Part shown: piece after piece, positions 55,830 through 64,000 of the stretch
Position numbering within the stretch: position 1 is the first letter of the stretch
Layout: every line of letters starts with the position of its first letter
Origin: JANQQC01 sp965262255
GTDB taxonomy: Bacteria; Pseudomonadota; Alphaproteobacteria; Caulobacterales; Hyphomonadaceae
Length of the DNA: 64,000 nt
NCBI GenBank assembly: GCA_965262255.1
Contig: OZ253505.1
Coordinates: 2,604,001-2,668,000, forward strand
Direction: 5' to 3'
Made by a program: the position numbers and the translations under genes
Notes under the pieces: generated by a model
The model's input: only the letters and a program-made list of their open reading frames with translations
What the model was told of the DNA's origin: nothing
Databases searched by the model: none

Positions 55830-57683
55830 TTATCCGAGGTCAAAGTGCCAATAGGAAAAAATTGTGAAAACAACCCACATTAATAGCACAAGTGGCCCGC
55901 CAAATTTGAGAAAATCCGAGAACTTGTATCGACCGGGCCCCATAACAAGCATGTTCGTCTGATAAGCGATCGGTGTTGCGAAGCAACAATTTGCTCCAAA
56001 TATTACAGCAAGAATGAACGGAAGCGGATCCCCTGCACCAGATTGTTGGGCCGCGGCGATTGCTACTGGCGTAAATAATACCGCTGCTGCGGCGTTGCTG
56101 AGTATATTTGTTAACAGTGCGACGGTCAGAAAAAGCGCTGAAAGCAGCGCAAGCTGTCCATACTGAGAGAAAAAACTTACGACATTTTCTGCCATCATCG
56201 CTGCCGCTCCAGTGCGCTCTAGTGCGACGCTCATCGCTAATGCAGCGGCAATAACTAAGAAAATTCGGACATCAAGGGCGCGGATAGCTTGCCGAGTATT
56301 GAGACATTTTGTAACAACCATCGCGACGGCTGCAGTCACAGTGGCTAGGACGATATTAACGAGTCCAAGTGCAACAGCACCGATCATTGCTAGCGTAATG
56401 ATTCGTGCCGTTTTCACCCGCTTTGAGTCGGGGACAGAAACACCTGTTTGCGATCCCTCCAAAGTTACAACATCGCGATTCCCGCGAAGTTCGAGAATTG
56501 AACTCGGGGTACCGCAAAACAATAGTATGTCACTTGGTATCAAACGAACGTCCTTGAAGAAGTTTGTCGACATACGGTATCGTCGCTGAATCCCTACAAT
56601 AGTTAGGTCAATAGGGTTATCTCGGCTCGCCATTTCAACTGTTCGACCACCAAGCCGGGAACCCGGTGCGATCATGGCTTCAACGAATGCTAGCTCTTCA
56701 GGAATTTCGTCATATTGACGGTAACCTCGAGAGGTCTGGTTCCATATATCGTTAAGTATTTCTCGTCGTTCATCAATGAGTTTTGAAAGAGCTTTTCGGG
56801 TAGTAGCAACTGTTAGAATGTCTCCCGCTGAAAGAGTTACTTCGTCATAAGGAGGATACAATGTTTCCTTCCCGCGCTGGATTGCTCTTACCGACATATC
56901 CGGTAAATCTTTAAAGTAACCGGCTGTGGAAGACTTTTCAAAGAGAAAGTGACCTTGATGAATCGTGAAACGAATTAAAAAATGTCGACGCGATATTGAG
57001 TCTTCTCTCTCGGTATTTCCGGAGTGCGAGGGCAATAGAAAGTGTGAGGCTAGAACAAGGTATAAGAATCCTGTGGCTGACAAAATTAGCCCGATCGGAG
57101 TTTGAGTGAAGAACCCCAATGTTTGTCCTGTAAGTCGCTCAAAACTGCCAGCCGCCAAAAGATTTGTCGAAGAACCTATCAAAGTTGTCATTCCCGCGAA
57201 GACGGTTACGAAACTCAATGGCATCATGAGTTTTGAGGTGGCCATTCCGCGGTCTGAAGCCATAGCAACGAGGATTGGCAGAAAAATCACGACCACTGGC
57301 GTATTGTTCATGAACGCGCTAATTGAGAATGCAGTTGCAAAAGTGAGTAGTAATGTTGAGGTTGGCCGTTTGGAGAAAGAACGTTTTAGGTATTGCGTCG
57401 GCCCTTCTATTGCTCCAGTTTGAAAAATTCCCTGACCGACGACAAGCAAGGCCATGATCGCAATAAGGGCAGGATTGCTGAATCCTGCCAGCAGTTCACT
57501 TGGCAAGACCGTCTGCCCTGATATATCTGTTGCTGTCGGTAGGCTGAACAGTCCTATCAGCGCAATAATTATGCCGATTGAAGTCACTTCCATTGACAGG
57601 CGATCCCGCAAATAGAATGCTGTCGCAATGATGACTACAGCCAGACTCGCCCACATCGGCCAGTTTTCAATGAGATTTATCAT
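55830..57683 (-). CDS. SLC13-type permease with TrkA-C (RCK_C) domains
   Basis: A 617-residue anion carrier. The first membrane half (to about 210) holds M-N-N-T-P-V-V and G-S-S-T-N-L. Two soluble TrkA-C domains follow at about 225-310 and 325-405, then the second membrane half. This is the CitT/SAC1-like arrangement for sulfate, phosphate or carboxylates. It lies 19 bp after the outer-membrane barrel gene and 5 bp before bpt, in one minus-strand run. Confidence 0.92.
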   Translation of the reverse strand: MINLIENWPMWASLAVVIIATAFYLRDRLSMEVTSIGIIIALIGLFSLPTATDISGQTVLPSELLAGFSNPALIAIMALLVVGQGIFQTGAIEGPTQYLKRSFSKRPTSTLLLTFATAFSISAFMNNTPVVVIFLPILVAMASDRGMATSKLMMPLSFVTVFAGMTTLIGSSTNLLAAGSFERLTGQTLGFFTQTPIGLILSATGFLYLVLASHFLLPSHSGNTEREDSISRRHFLIRFTIHQGHFLFEKSSTAGYFKDLPDMSVRAIQRGKETLYPPYDEVTLSAGDILTVATTRKALSKLIDERREILNDIWNQTSRGYRQYDEIPEELAFVEAMIAPGSRLGGRTVEMASRDNPIDLTIVGIQRRYRMSTNFFKDVRLIPSDILLFCGTPSSILELRGNRDVVTLEGSQTGVSVPDSKRVKTARIITLAMIGAVALGLVNIVLATVTAAVAMVVTKCLNTRQAIRALDVRIFLVIAAALAMSVALERTGAAAMMAENVVSFFSQYGQLALLSALFLTVALLTNILSNAAAAVLFTPVAIAAAQQSGAGDPLPFILAVIFGANCCFATPIAYQTNMLVMGPGRYKFSDFLKFGGPLVLLMWVVFTIFSYWHFDLG

Positions 57684-57702
57684 ATAAAGTAATTTTCAAA
57701 TC

Positions 57703-58788
57703 TTACCATGTATGTCGGAGACCAATTTCTAGACGCAAAATTTTCGTTTCGAAATCCGAATTTTTCTCAAAATCACCGCGATAAGAACTATCCAAGTGTA
57801 AGGCAAATTCCTCGCTTATTGCAAGCAAAATGCCGATTCCGTATTCATAAGACATAGGGCCACTTGAAGTGTCGCGAGTTCGTCCAAGATAATGTACCTT
57901 CCAGTAACGTGTCGTATCATAATAAAAATTTCCGAGAAAATATGCCTCGATTGATTCTCCTACATACTCTATAGCACTACTTGCTCGAACGGAGATACCA
58001 TCAATTTGGTCGATTCGCGAACTTGAAATTATGGGAAGTTTAGCTTTGTCTCGAAAGGTGCTAGCCCAGCGAATTTGCCCCTGAGGAACAATAGTGATTT
58101 CATCGCTTAGAGAATACGGATGTCCAAATTCTACCCCTGCAGTATACGTTGACGATTGTGAGCCAGAAAATCGTCTCCCTGCAACTGTGAACCCCGAAAT
58201 ATCGGTTACTCGGTTATATTGAAATTGCCAATCAATGTAGGCACCTTTGTCGTCGTATACTGTGGCAGTTCCCCCGATTCCGAACGTTGTGGAATCGATG
58301 GGTTTGCCTTGAGGAATAAATCCGAGTTCGGATGAAGTCGTAGCGTACTGCCCGGTAAGTCCGAAAACCCATTTTCCAAAGCTGTTTTCGTGACCATGAA
58401 AATCGAACCCAAATTGAACTAACGATTGTTCACTTTCAAATTCAATTGCTGTGCTTCTCAGATTTCCATAATCAATTTTGACGTTTTGGATTCTGAACCA
58501 ACTTGCGTGAACTGCATGTGTCTCTTCAAAAGTTAATTCTGATCTTTCGCCCCGTCGCTGTCGCAAAGTAGGCAATTTGAGTATTCCGTCGACAAGCATA
58601 AACAAATTGCTGTTCTGACTCGTCGAAGAGCGGATTGGGGGCTGACTGTTTTCAAAGGTGGTATCGTAAGAAGAGAATTCTGCTTGTACGAGGTAACTGG
58701 TGTTCTGGCTCGGATCGGCTAAAGCGTTCGAAGTTGAGAGAATCGAAATACAACCTACCAACAGTGTTGATGATTTGCTCAGTTGCAT
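57703..58788 (-). CDS. Autotransporter-type outer-membrane beta-barrel protein
   Basis: A 361-residue protein with an N-terminal signal peptide (about 1-24, ending A-L-A), then amphipathic beta strands and a final strand ending R-H-T-W. The terminal aromatic is typical of Bam-inserted barrels. It resembles an autotransporter beta-domain without a long passenger: about 80 residues precede the barrel. It heads a run including an anion carrier and may act as its outer-membrane porin (inference). Confidence 0.82.
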   Translation of the reverse strand: MQLSKSSTLLVGCISILSTSNALADPSQNTSYLVQAEFSSYDTTFENSQPPIRSSTSQNSNLFMLVDGILKLPTLRQRRGERSELTFEETHAVHASWFRIQNVKIDYGNLRSTAIEFESEQSLVQFGFDFHGHENSFGKWVFGLTGQYATTSSELGFIPQGKPIDSTTFGIGGTATVYDDKGAYIDWQFQYNRVTDISGFTVAGRRFSGSQSSTYTAGVEFGHPYSLSDEITIVPQGQIRWASTFRDKAKLPIISSSRIDQIDGISVRASSAIEYVGESIEAYFLGNFYYDTTRYWKVHYLGRTRDTSSGPMSYEYGIGILLAISEEFALHLDSSYRGDFEKNSDFETKILRLEIGLRHTW

Positions 58789-59146
58789 TTCTTGCTACCT
58801 TTGAAGCCGTTTAAGTTCAAAATCTCTGCATTATATATGTTTTGATTAGAGTTGGGCATTATTACGTTCAAGGCCAATAAGTCCATGTTGTTTTCCAATC
58901 AGTCTAATTGATCGAAGATTAGTATACTGAGACTATTGCAAAATACCTTTTATAGAGGAATGCTTTAGCCAATACTTTATAATTATAGAGGTGTCTAGTG
59001 ACTGACATTCGGGGCAATGTTCGCATAATAGAGATTTTCTGGGTATGTCAGGGCAAAAGATAGGTGTTATACAACAGTCTCGATATTCAAATTTATACAA
59101 TCTGGTGTACAATCATTCTTTTTTATTATGTTGAAGGAGAAATTCC
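58789..59146. other. Intergenic, divergent promoter region
   Basis: About 360 bp between the barrel gene (minus) and the parD-like gene (plus). No gene or structured RNA is evident. Confidence 0.4.
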
Positions 59147-59404
59147 GTGCCTACCAATAGAGAGATTGTTGAACTAAGCGATTCTGACGCTGAATATGTA
59201 AAGCATATCCTTAAAATTCGGGCTTTTGACAGTGTGTCCGAATATTTCGCTGAACTTATAAAGTATGATCGTCGCGATTACTCCGAATCACCGGAGGAAA
59301 GTGACCACTTGAGAAAATTTCTTGAGAAACGAGCGAAAGGGCCATTCATAGAAGTAAACAAAGAACAACTACTTGAGGAACTTGAAAAACTTGCAAGAGA
59401 ATAA
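59147..59404 (+). CDS. ParD-like antitoxin
   Basis: An 85-residue protein with a ribbon-helix-helix-like N-terminus (V-E-L-S-D-S-D-A-E-Y-V-K-H-I-L) and an acidic C-terminal tail, typical of ParD/CC2985-type antitoxins. GTG start preceded by AAGGAG at good spacing. The stop overlaps the next ATG by one base (TAATG), the standard coupling to a parE toxin, but the toxin is broken. This leaves an orphan antitoxin that could still counter related toxins or be decaying. Confidence 0.82.
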   Translation: MPTNREIVELSDSDAEYVKHILKIRAFDSVSEYFAELIKYDRRDYSESPEESDHLRKFLEKRAKGPFIEVNKEQLLEELEKLARE

Positions 59405-59590
59405 TGAGAAGTTCTAAATTGAGTATAGATGCTAAAGCCGATATGGCTGAAATTTACAAGTATGTACTTAGAATATAGGAAAACAGGCGATGCACGAGCA
59501 TGTAGAAGATTTGTTTGAGTACTTCGAGAAAATCGCGACCGCGCTAGATAGATTTCCCTAATTATTCAGGGTACGAGCTGTAATAGTGGC
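59404..59590 (+). pseudogene. Broken ParE toxin gene
   Basis: From ATG 59404 the frame gives a ParE N-terminus (L-S-I-D-A-K-A-D-M-A-E-I-Y-K-Y) and stops after 24 codons. In another frame from about 59483 the next expected ParE helix continues (H-V-E-D-L-F-E-Y-F-E-K-I-A-T-A-L-D-R-F-P) until a TAA near 59560, with possible traces beyond. A frameshift plus stops have inactivated it. ParE toxins inhibit gyrase, so loss while keeping ParD is the harmless direction of decay. Confidence 0.75.
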
Positions 59591-59789
59591 AGAATGTTAA
59601 GTCAAAATTTATACCAATTAAACTTGAGACCTTTTTTAGCTTTAGGCGATTGCAATGGCCATTAGTAAAACATAAAGGTTACATAAAGCCAGATGTTTTT
59701 GTAAATGACCGGCCTAAGATATTTCTATCTTCAAGATTGCTGTCAAGAATACAGCATTTTCTTTAAAAACTTCATGTCGGAGCAAGGTA
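59591..59789. other. Degenerate stretch after parE
   Basis: No gene is supported; it may hold the eroded 3' end of the toxin gene. Confidence 0.35.
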
Positions 59790-60659
59790 ATGGCAGATGT
59801 AGCATTTTTGGGGTTGGGTGTAATGGGTAGCCCAATGGCGGGGCATCTCAGTCGTGCTGGACACAACGTCACTGTATGGAATCGCTCACATGAAAAGACA
59901 ACTGCATGGCATAACGACTATCAGGGAAAAATTGCGTCAATTCCATCGGAAGCGGTGACTTCAAGTGAATTCGTATTGATGTGTCTAGGCGATGATCCGG
60001 ACGTACGGGAGGTTTTTGATAAGATCGAATCTGCCATAAGACATGATTCAATAGTCATAGATCATACAACTGACAGCCCGAGCCTGGCGCGTGAGTTAGC
60101 CAGACGAACCTTAGCGAGAGGGGCATTGTTTATTGATGCTCCAGTTTCGGGAGGACAAGCCGGAGCAGAAAATGGAGCCTTAACCGTCATGTGCGGAGGA
60201 GATGAACGAGCATTTGAACGCGCTAAGCCGATTATGTCAGCATTCGCGAAAAGTATTACTCGAATCGGCGACAGCGGAACAGGACAACTTACAAAAGCAT
60301 GCAATCAACTCGCAATAGCAGGGGTACTGCAAGGACTATCCGAAGCCTTAGTGTTTGCTCAAGATGCAGAACTAGATATTTCGCTTGTGATTGAAGCAAT
60401 CTCAGGAGGAGCTGCGCAAAGTTGGCAAATGGAAAATCGTTGGAAAACTATGGTTAATGACGAGTTCGAATTTGGATTTGCGGTTGACTGGATGCGAAAA
60501 GATTTACGAATTGCATTAGAGACTGCAAGAGAACAAGGCACATCTCTTCCTCTCGCGGTCTTGATAGACCAATTTTATGCAGATGTTCAAGCGATGGGAG
60601 GAAATCGCTGGGACACATCGAGTCTGATTAGAAGATTGACTCGGTTGCAAAAAAATTGA
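59790..60659 (+). CDS. NAD(P)-dependent beta-hydroxyacid dehydrogenase
   Basis: A 289-residue member of the 3-hydroxyisobutyrate dehydrogenase / tartronate semialdehyde reductase family. The Rossmann motif F-L-G-L-G-V-M-G-S-P-M lies at the N-terminus. F-I-D-A-P-V-S-G-G-Q-A-G (about 115-126) is the substrate loop. The catalytic lysine appears in G-T-G-Q-L-T-K-A-C-N-Q. Substrate not fixed by sequence. Its TGA stop directly abuts the pdxH stop on the other strand, the two forming the palindrome TGATCA. Confidence 0.92.
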   Translation: MADVAFLGLGVMGSPMAGHLSRAGHNVTVWNRSHEKTTAWHNDYQGKIASIPSEAVTSSEFVLMCLGDDPDVREVFDKIESAIRHDSIVIDHTTDSPSLARELARRTLARGALFIDAPVSGGQAGAENGALTVMCGGDERAFERAKPIMSAFAKSITRIGDSGTGQLTKACNQLAIAGVLQGLSEALVFAQDAELDISLVIEAISGGAAQSWQMENRWKTMVNDEFEFGFAVDWMRKDLRIALETAREQGTSLPLAVLIDQFYADVQAMGGNRWDTSSLIRRLTRLQKN

Positions 60660-61325
60660 TCAAGGATAGAGCCGTGAAGTCGTCCAAACATAGTTCTCGC
60701 GTGTATAAAGGAGCCGGTCATGCATTCTGAACGGTTGATCCTGCCAGAATTCAATCTCCTTTGGATTTAGTATGTATCCACCCCAATTTATCGGGCGCGG
60801 AACGTTTTTTGATTCGTCATATTGTTTTTTAAGGTCAGAGACTTTGTCCTCAAAATCTTGACGTGACACAAGAGGCGAAGATTGCTTTGAGGCAACTGCA
60901 GCAATCTGGCTTTGGAACGAACGAGTGGCAAAGTATTCGTCTGCTTCCTGATCAGGTAGCCTTGCCACGTGACCGCGAACTCTCACTTGCCTTCGCTGGC
61001 TTTTCCAATGAAACAATAACGCCGCCCGCGAATTGTTCCCTAGCTGTTTGCCCTTATTGCTCAATGAGTTAGTAAAGAAACTGAATCCTTTAGAGTTGAT
61101 TCCCTTTAACAAAACGATTCTGACATCAGGAAAACCTGAATCGTCGGCTGTCGCTATAGACATAGCGTTTGGATCATTGATTTCCGATTTAGTTGCTTCC
61201 AACAGCCATTCTTCAAACAGTTTTATCGGATCGTCCACTGTTTCGATCAGTGGACGAATTCTCTGTTTTTGATACTCCTCGGGCTTAGGACTAGGAGGAA
61301 TCAATTGAGGGGCAGAACGAGTCAT
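60660..61325 (-). CDS. pdxH: Pyridoxamine 5'-phosphate oxidase
   Basis: An FMN enzyme making pyridoxal phosphate from PNP or PMP. The 221-residue protein contains R-I-V-L-L-K-G, F-F-T-N-S-L-S-N-K-G and the FMN/PLP region S-Q-R-R-Q-V-R-V-R-G. P-R-P-I-N-W-G-G-Y precedes the C-terminal dimer part, which ends W-T-T-S-R-L-Y-P. Convergent with the dehydrogenase gene with no spacer, and divergent from aroC, a neighbour arrangement common in proteobacteria. Confidence 0.96.
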   Translation of the reverse strand: MTRSAPQLIPPSPKPEEYQKQRIRPLIETVDDPIKLFEEWLLEATKSEINDPNAMSIATADDSGFPDVRIVLLKGINSKGFSFFTNSLSNKGKQLGNNSRAALLFHWKSQRRQVRVRGHVARLPDQEADEYFATRSFQSQIAAVASKQSSPLVSRQDFEDKVSDLKKQYDESKNVPRPINWGGYILNPKEIEFWQDQPFRMHDRLLYTRENYVWTTSRLYP

Positions 61326-61432
61326 AGGGCGATTGTAGACGGAATTTCACAGCGAATTATCCCCTTTTACAAATTTGTAACAATTCGGATGTAGATTCTC
61401 CACTGGGCATAAATTTCTGACGATTGAAGACG

Positions 61433-62527
61433 ATGAGTCATAACACTTTTGGACACTTATTTCGCGTCACGACTTGGGGAGAAAGTCACGGAGAAGCGAT
61501 AGGTTGCGTAGTTGATGGTTGCCCGCCTAGGCTACCATTAGACGAAGCGTGGGTGCAGAAATTTCTTGACCAACGAAAGCCAGGAACGTCCAAATTTGTG
61601 ACACAAAGACGAGAACCCGATCAAGTGAGGATACTCTCAGGAGTGTTTGAAGATGACCGCTCCGGAGGTCAGAGAACGACGGGGACACCCATATCAATGT
61701 TGATTGAGAATGTTGATCAACGTTCGAAAGATTACTCTGCCAATAGAGATACCTACAGACCCGGCCATGCCGATCAAACCTATGATGCGAAGTACGGAAT
61801 AAGAGATTATCGCGGGGGTGGTCGGTCATCTGCTCGAGAAACGGCAAGCAGAGTGGCCGCTGGTGCTGTTGCACGAAGAGTTTTGGGTGAAGAAATTGAG
61901 ATACGCGGCGCAGTGATTCAGATTGGACGGGTTCCCGTTAATCGGAACAATTGGGATTGGGAGGAAACAACCTTTAATCCTTTTTGGTGTCCGGACAAAA
62001 CGGTTGTTGACGATTGGGAAACTCTCTTGGATTCCACTCGAAAATCAGGTTCATCAGTCGGCGCGCTTATTGAGGTTAATGTCCGCGGTGTACCAGCAGG
62101 ATGGGGAACTCCTGTCTATGGAAAACTCGATGCAGAGTTAGCGAGTGCAATGATGTCGATAAATGCTGTTAAGGCTGTTGAAATTGGTGCTGGAAAAAAT
62201 GTTGTGGAATTCTCTGGGGAGCAAAATGCTGACAGGATGCGAGCGGGAGCCGATGAAGAAATTAGGTTTCAGTCTAACCATAATGGCGGAGTTGCTGGAG
62301 GAATTTCAACTGGGCAAGACATAGTCGTGAGAATTGCTGTTAAACCCACGTCTTCAATTCGGACTCCGGTGGATACAGTTACACGCGAAGGTAAAGAGAC
62401 TGAAGTCAGCACCACTGGAAGGCATGATCCATGCGTAGGGATTAGAGCAGTTCCCGTCGCGGAGGCAATGATGGCCTGTGTTCTAGCCGATGCAAAGTTA
62501 AGGCATCGAGGGCAGACAGGCCTATAG
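61433..62527 (+). CDS. aroC: Chorismate synthase
   Basis: The last shikimate-pathway enzyme, turning EPSP into chorismate with reduced FMN. The 364 residues fit the family. Signatures G-E-S-H-G-E-A-I-G near the N-terminus, R-P-G-H-A-D, Y-R-G-G-G-R-S-S-A-R-E-T and R-H-D-P-C-V at the C-terminus are all present. ATG 61433 matches the usual M-S-H-N-T-F-G start; a TTG three codons upstream is less likely. It begins about 100 bp from the divergent pdxH. Confidence 0.97.
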   Translation: MSHNTFGHLFRVTTWGESHGEAIGCVVDGCPPRLPLDEAWVQKFLDQRKPGTSKFVTQRREPDQVRILSGVFEDDRSGGQRTTGTPISMLIENVDQRSKDYSANRDTYRPGHADQTYDAKYGIRDYRGGGRSSARETASRVAAGAVARRVLGEEIEIRGAVIQIGRVPVNRNNWDWEETTFNPFWCPDKTVVDDWETLLDSTRKSGSSVGALIEVNVRGVPAGWGTPVYGKLDAELASAMMSINAVKAVEIGAGKNVVEFSGEQNADRMRAGADEEIRFQSNHNGGVAGGISTGQDIVVRIAVKPTSSIRTPVDTVTREGKETEVSTTGRHDPCVGIRAVPVAEAMMACVLADAKLRHRGQTGL

Positions 62528-62639
62528 AAATTTGTCTCTATTTGTCGAAAAAAATCTTTCATTAAATCAATTGAACTTTGTTGCGGTTCATCCGTGACTT
62601 TAACTTTTTAGAAGGTGAAAACTTCTAGGTAAGCTTTGT

Positions 62640-63977
62640 ATGACCGAACTCACAGTATTTGCTGTTATGGGATTCCTTTTTGCCTCGTATTCCGTTGTCG
62701 GAAACGATGCCCTTCAGACTCTAGGTACATTTATTAACTCTAACTCGCGAATACGTTGGTATTGGCTGTTTTTGTTTGCCGCAACCATTCTAATCGTAAC
62801 ATTTACAGTCGGCTGGGTGATTAACGACCAAGACCCATCTTGGGGACGATTAGCAAATACTGAGAAGTATCCTGAAGTGACTATTGAGTGGTACCACACC
62901 TTGCCACCGTTAGTTTTGCTCCTAATAACAAGGCTTGGTGTTCCTGTCTCTACAACATTCATGGCTTTGACAGTGTTCGCTACCGTTGGCGGACTGACTT
63001 CAATGCTTCAGAAGTCATTGACGGGGTACGGATTAGCCTTTCTAGTTGGACTTTTCGTCTATCTCGCTATTGTGAAAACGTTAGAGAAACGCTTTCGAAC
63101 CACAAAATTAGAAGAAGATGCCCCTCGCGGACTAGCGTCAGCGATGGGCATCGTAATTGCCATATTTATATATTTTGTTCCTCCTCTTCTCACCGACGGA
63201 AACATTCGATATTCTGGCGCGGTTGCCCTAGCAATCGCCGGATTCGGAGTGTTAGTCGAAGTTTGCATACATTTCGCTACGCAGAGATTCGGGAAGATTG
63301 TGTATTGGTCAACAATGCAATGGATAACGACAGCCTACCTTTGGTCTGTCTGGTTAATTCAAGACTTTGCCAACATTTTCGTGTTCTTGCCTAGGGAGCT
63401 AAACTTCACTCACGGATTTTTTGCAATTGTAGCCATTACGATTTTGTTAGCCTATACCTTTTGGAATAGGGGAGGCCCTGTTCAGCGAATCCTTAAAAGT
63501 AAAACAGCAGTTACAGATATCCGGTCTGCGACATTAATAGATTTTGCGTATGCGTCACTGCTATTCTTGTTCAAAGAAGTAAGCGAAATACCAATGTCAA
63601 CGACGTTTGTTTTTCTCGGTTTAATTGCGGGCAGAGAGATTGGTTTTTCCATTGTTGAACAAAAACTCAAAACAATAAAAGCTATTCGAATATCTGTATC
63701 GGATGCTTCTAAGGCGTTTGCGGGTCTGATTATTTCGATCAACATGGCTATTGGGCTCCCCTTCCTAGCTCGATACCTTACAGAGTCTAACGTTCCATTC
63801 GAAGAAGTTTTCCCGTCTCCTTCTTTTCTAGTGTTCGTCATTGCGGCTAATGCTCTAATCGTTCCGATAGGATTTTTTCTAGCTAAACAAAAATCAAACT
63901 TTAGAATGATCCTTGCCTTAATGTTCTTGATTAGTGCAACGTTTAGTTTTTGGATGATACCGCCCGACTTGAGTTGA
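62640..63977 (+). CDS. PiT-family inorganic phosphate transporter
   Basis: A 445-residue carrier with ten or more membrane segments. It shows the inverted PiT signatures: G-N-D-A-L-Q-T-L-G in the N-terminal half (the GANDVANA position), P-V-S-T-T-F and, in the C-terminal half, I-P-M-S-T-T-F-V-F-L-G. It would import phosphate with H+ or Na+. The first signature is G-N-D-A with a T-L-G turn, a little divergent, so another anion cannot be excluded. It lies about 110 bp after aroC, with AGGTAAG about 10 bp before ATG. Confidence 0.85.
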   Translation: MTELTVFAVMGFLFASYSVVGNDALQTLGTFINSNSRIRWYWLFLFAATILIVTFTVGWVINDQDPSWGRLANTEKYPEVTIEWYHTLPPLVLLLITRLGVPVSTTFMALTVFATVGGLTSMLQKSLTGYGLAFLVGLFVYLAIVKTLEKRFRTTKLEEDAPRGLASAMGIVIAIFIYFVPPLLTDGNIRYSGAVALAIAGFGVLVEVCIHFATQRFGKIVYWSTMQWITTAYLWSVWLIQDFANIFVFLPRELNFTHGFFAIVAITILLAYTFWNRGGPVQRILKSKTAVTDIRSATLIDFAYASLLFLFKEVSEIPMSTTFVFLGLIAGREIGFSIVEQKLKTIKAIRISVSDASKAFAGLIISINMAIGLPFLARYLTESNVPFEEVFPSPSFLVFVIAANALIVPIGFFLAKQKSNFRMILALMFLISATFSFWMIPPDLS

Positions 63978-64000
63978 TGTGCTATAATCGAGACATTGCC

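Overview
The window reads as chromosomal DNA of a Gram-negative proteobacterium. Support comes from a KDO transferase (waaA), a TonB-dependent receptor, an autotransporter barrel, TRAP transporters and bacterial arginyl-transferase (bpt). The waaA/DUF374 pairing and the EnvZ-type kinase lean alphaproteobacterial, but I cannot settle the class by eye. The DNA looks AT-leaning. Housekeeping blocks are dense, separated by stretches rich in decayed genes, small mobile elements and orphan defence or toxin genes. I see no tRNA, rRNA or CRISPR array.

Layout: (1) 1-2936 is a defence and mobile-element scrapyard. It holds remains of two AbiF-like HEPN genes and one intact copy, two copies of a small structured RNA, a tnpB fragment and a 99 bp MITE. 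(2) 3151-3966 holds two tandem small GIY-YIG-like genes. (3) 3946-7382 (minus) is kinase - DUF374 acyltransferase - waaA. (4) 7609-13559 (minus) is methylmalonyl-CoA mutase small and large subunits, amidase and a GFA-type Zn protein. (5) 13825-22954 is mostly plus strand: nitronate monooxygenase-like, glycerol kinase, sufS-sufT, FAH-family hydrolase, SDR and Rieske oxygenase, with one DUF4143 ATPase on minus. (6) 23080-26974 is an aromatic (tyrosine-type) catabolic cluster, hpd-VOC-FAH on minus with a divergent MarR regulator and a palindromic operator. (7) 27042-29290 is a HipA-type kinase translationally coupled to a membrane protein. (8) 30082-39161 holds an SLC13 carrier, transaldolase-like fsa, a large TonB receptor, a crotonase and secE-nusG. 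(9) 39215-44036 is fatty-acid metabolism plus a GPH symporter. (10) 44417-50354 is accessory DNA: an unknown paralogous pair (one copy with an in-frame TGA), a decayed copy of the acyl-CoA dehydrogenase 3' end, a second 99 bp MITE, SDR, NnrU-like, and a two-gene unknown operon with a likely frameshift. (11) 50570-58788 (minus) is a tightly packed run: autotransporter, SLC13/TrkA-C carrier, bpt, TRAP DctP-DctQ-DctM, aminotransferase. (12) 59147-63977 holds a broken parDE, a beta-hydroxyacid dehydrogenase, pdxH, aroC and a PiT phosphate carrier.

The standout is the AbiF-like HEPN/RNA locus at the left edge. A short hairpin RNA with an invariant core and a compensatory base-pair change sits immediately upstream of an intact HEPN Abi gene. 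A second copy sits before a truncated copy of that gene. Other points worth pursuing are the HipA/membrane-protein pair without HipB, the two same-length MITEs in TA sites, and the hpd operon carrying a VOC protein where homogentisate dioxygenase might be expected.
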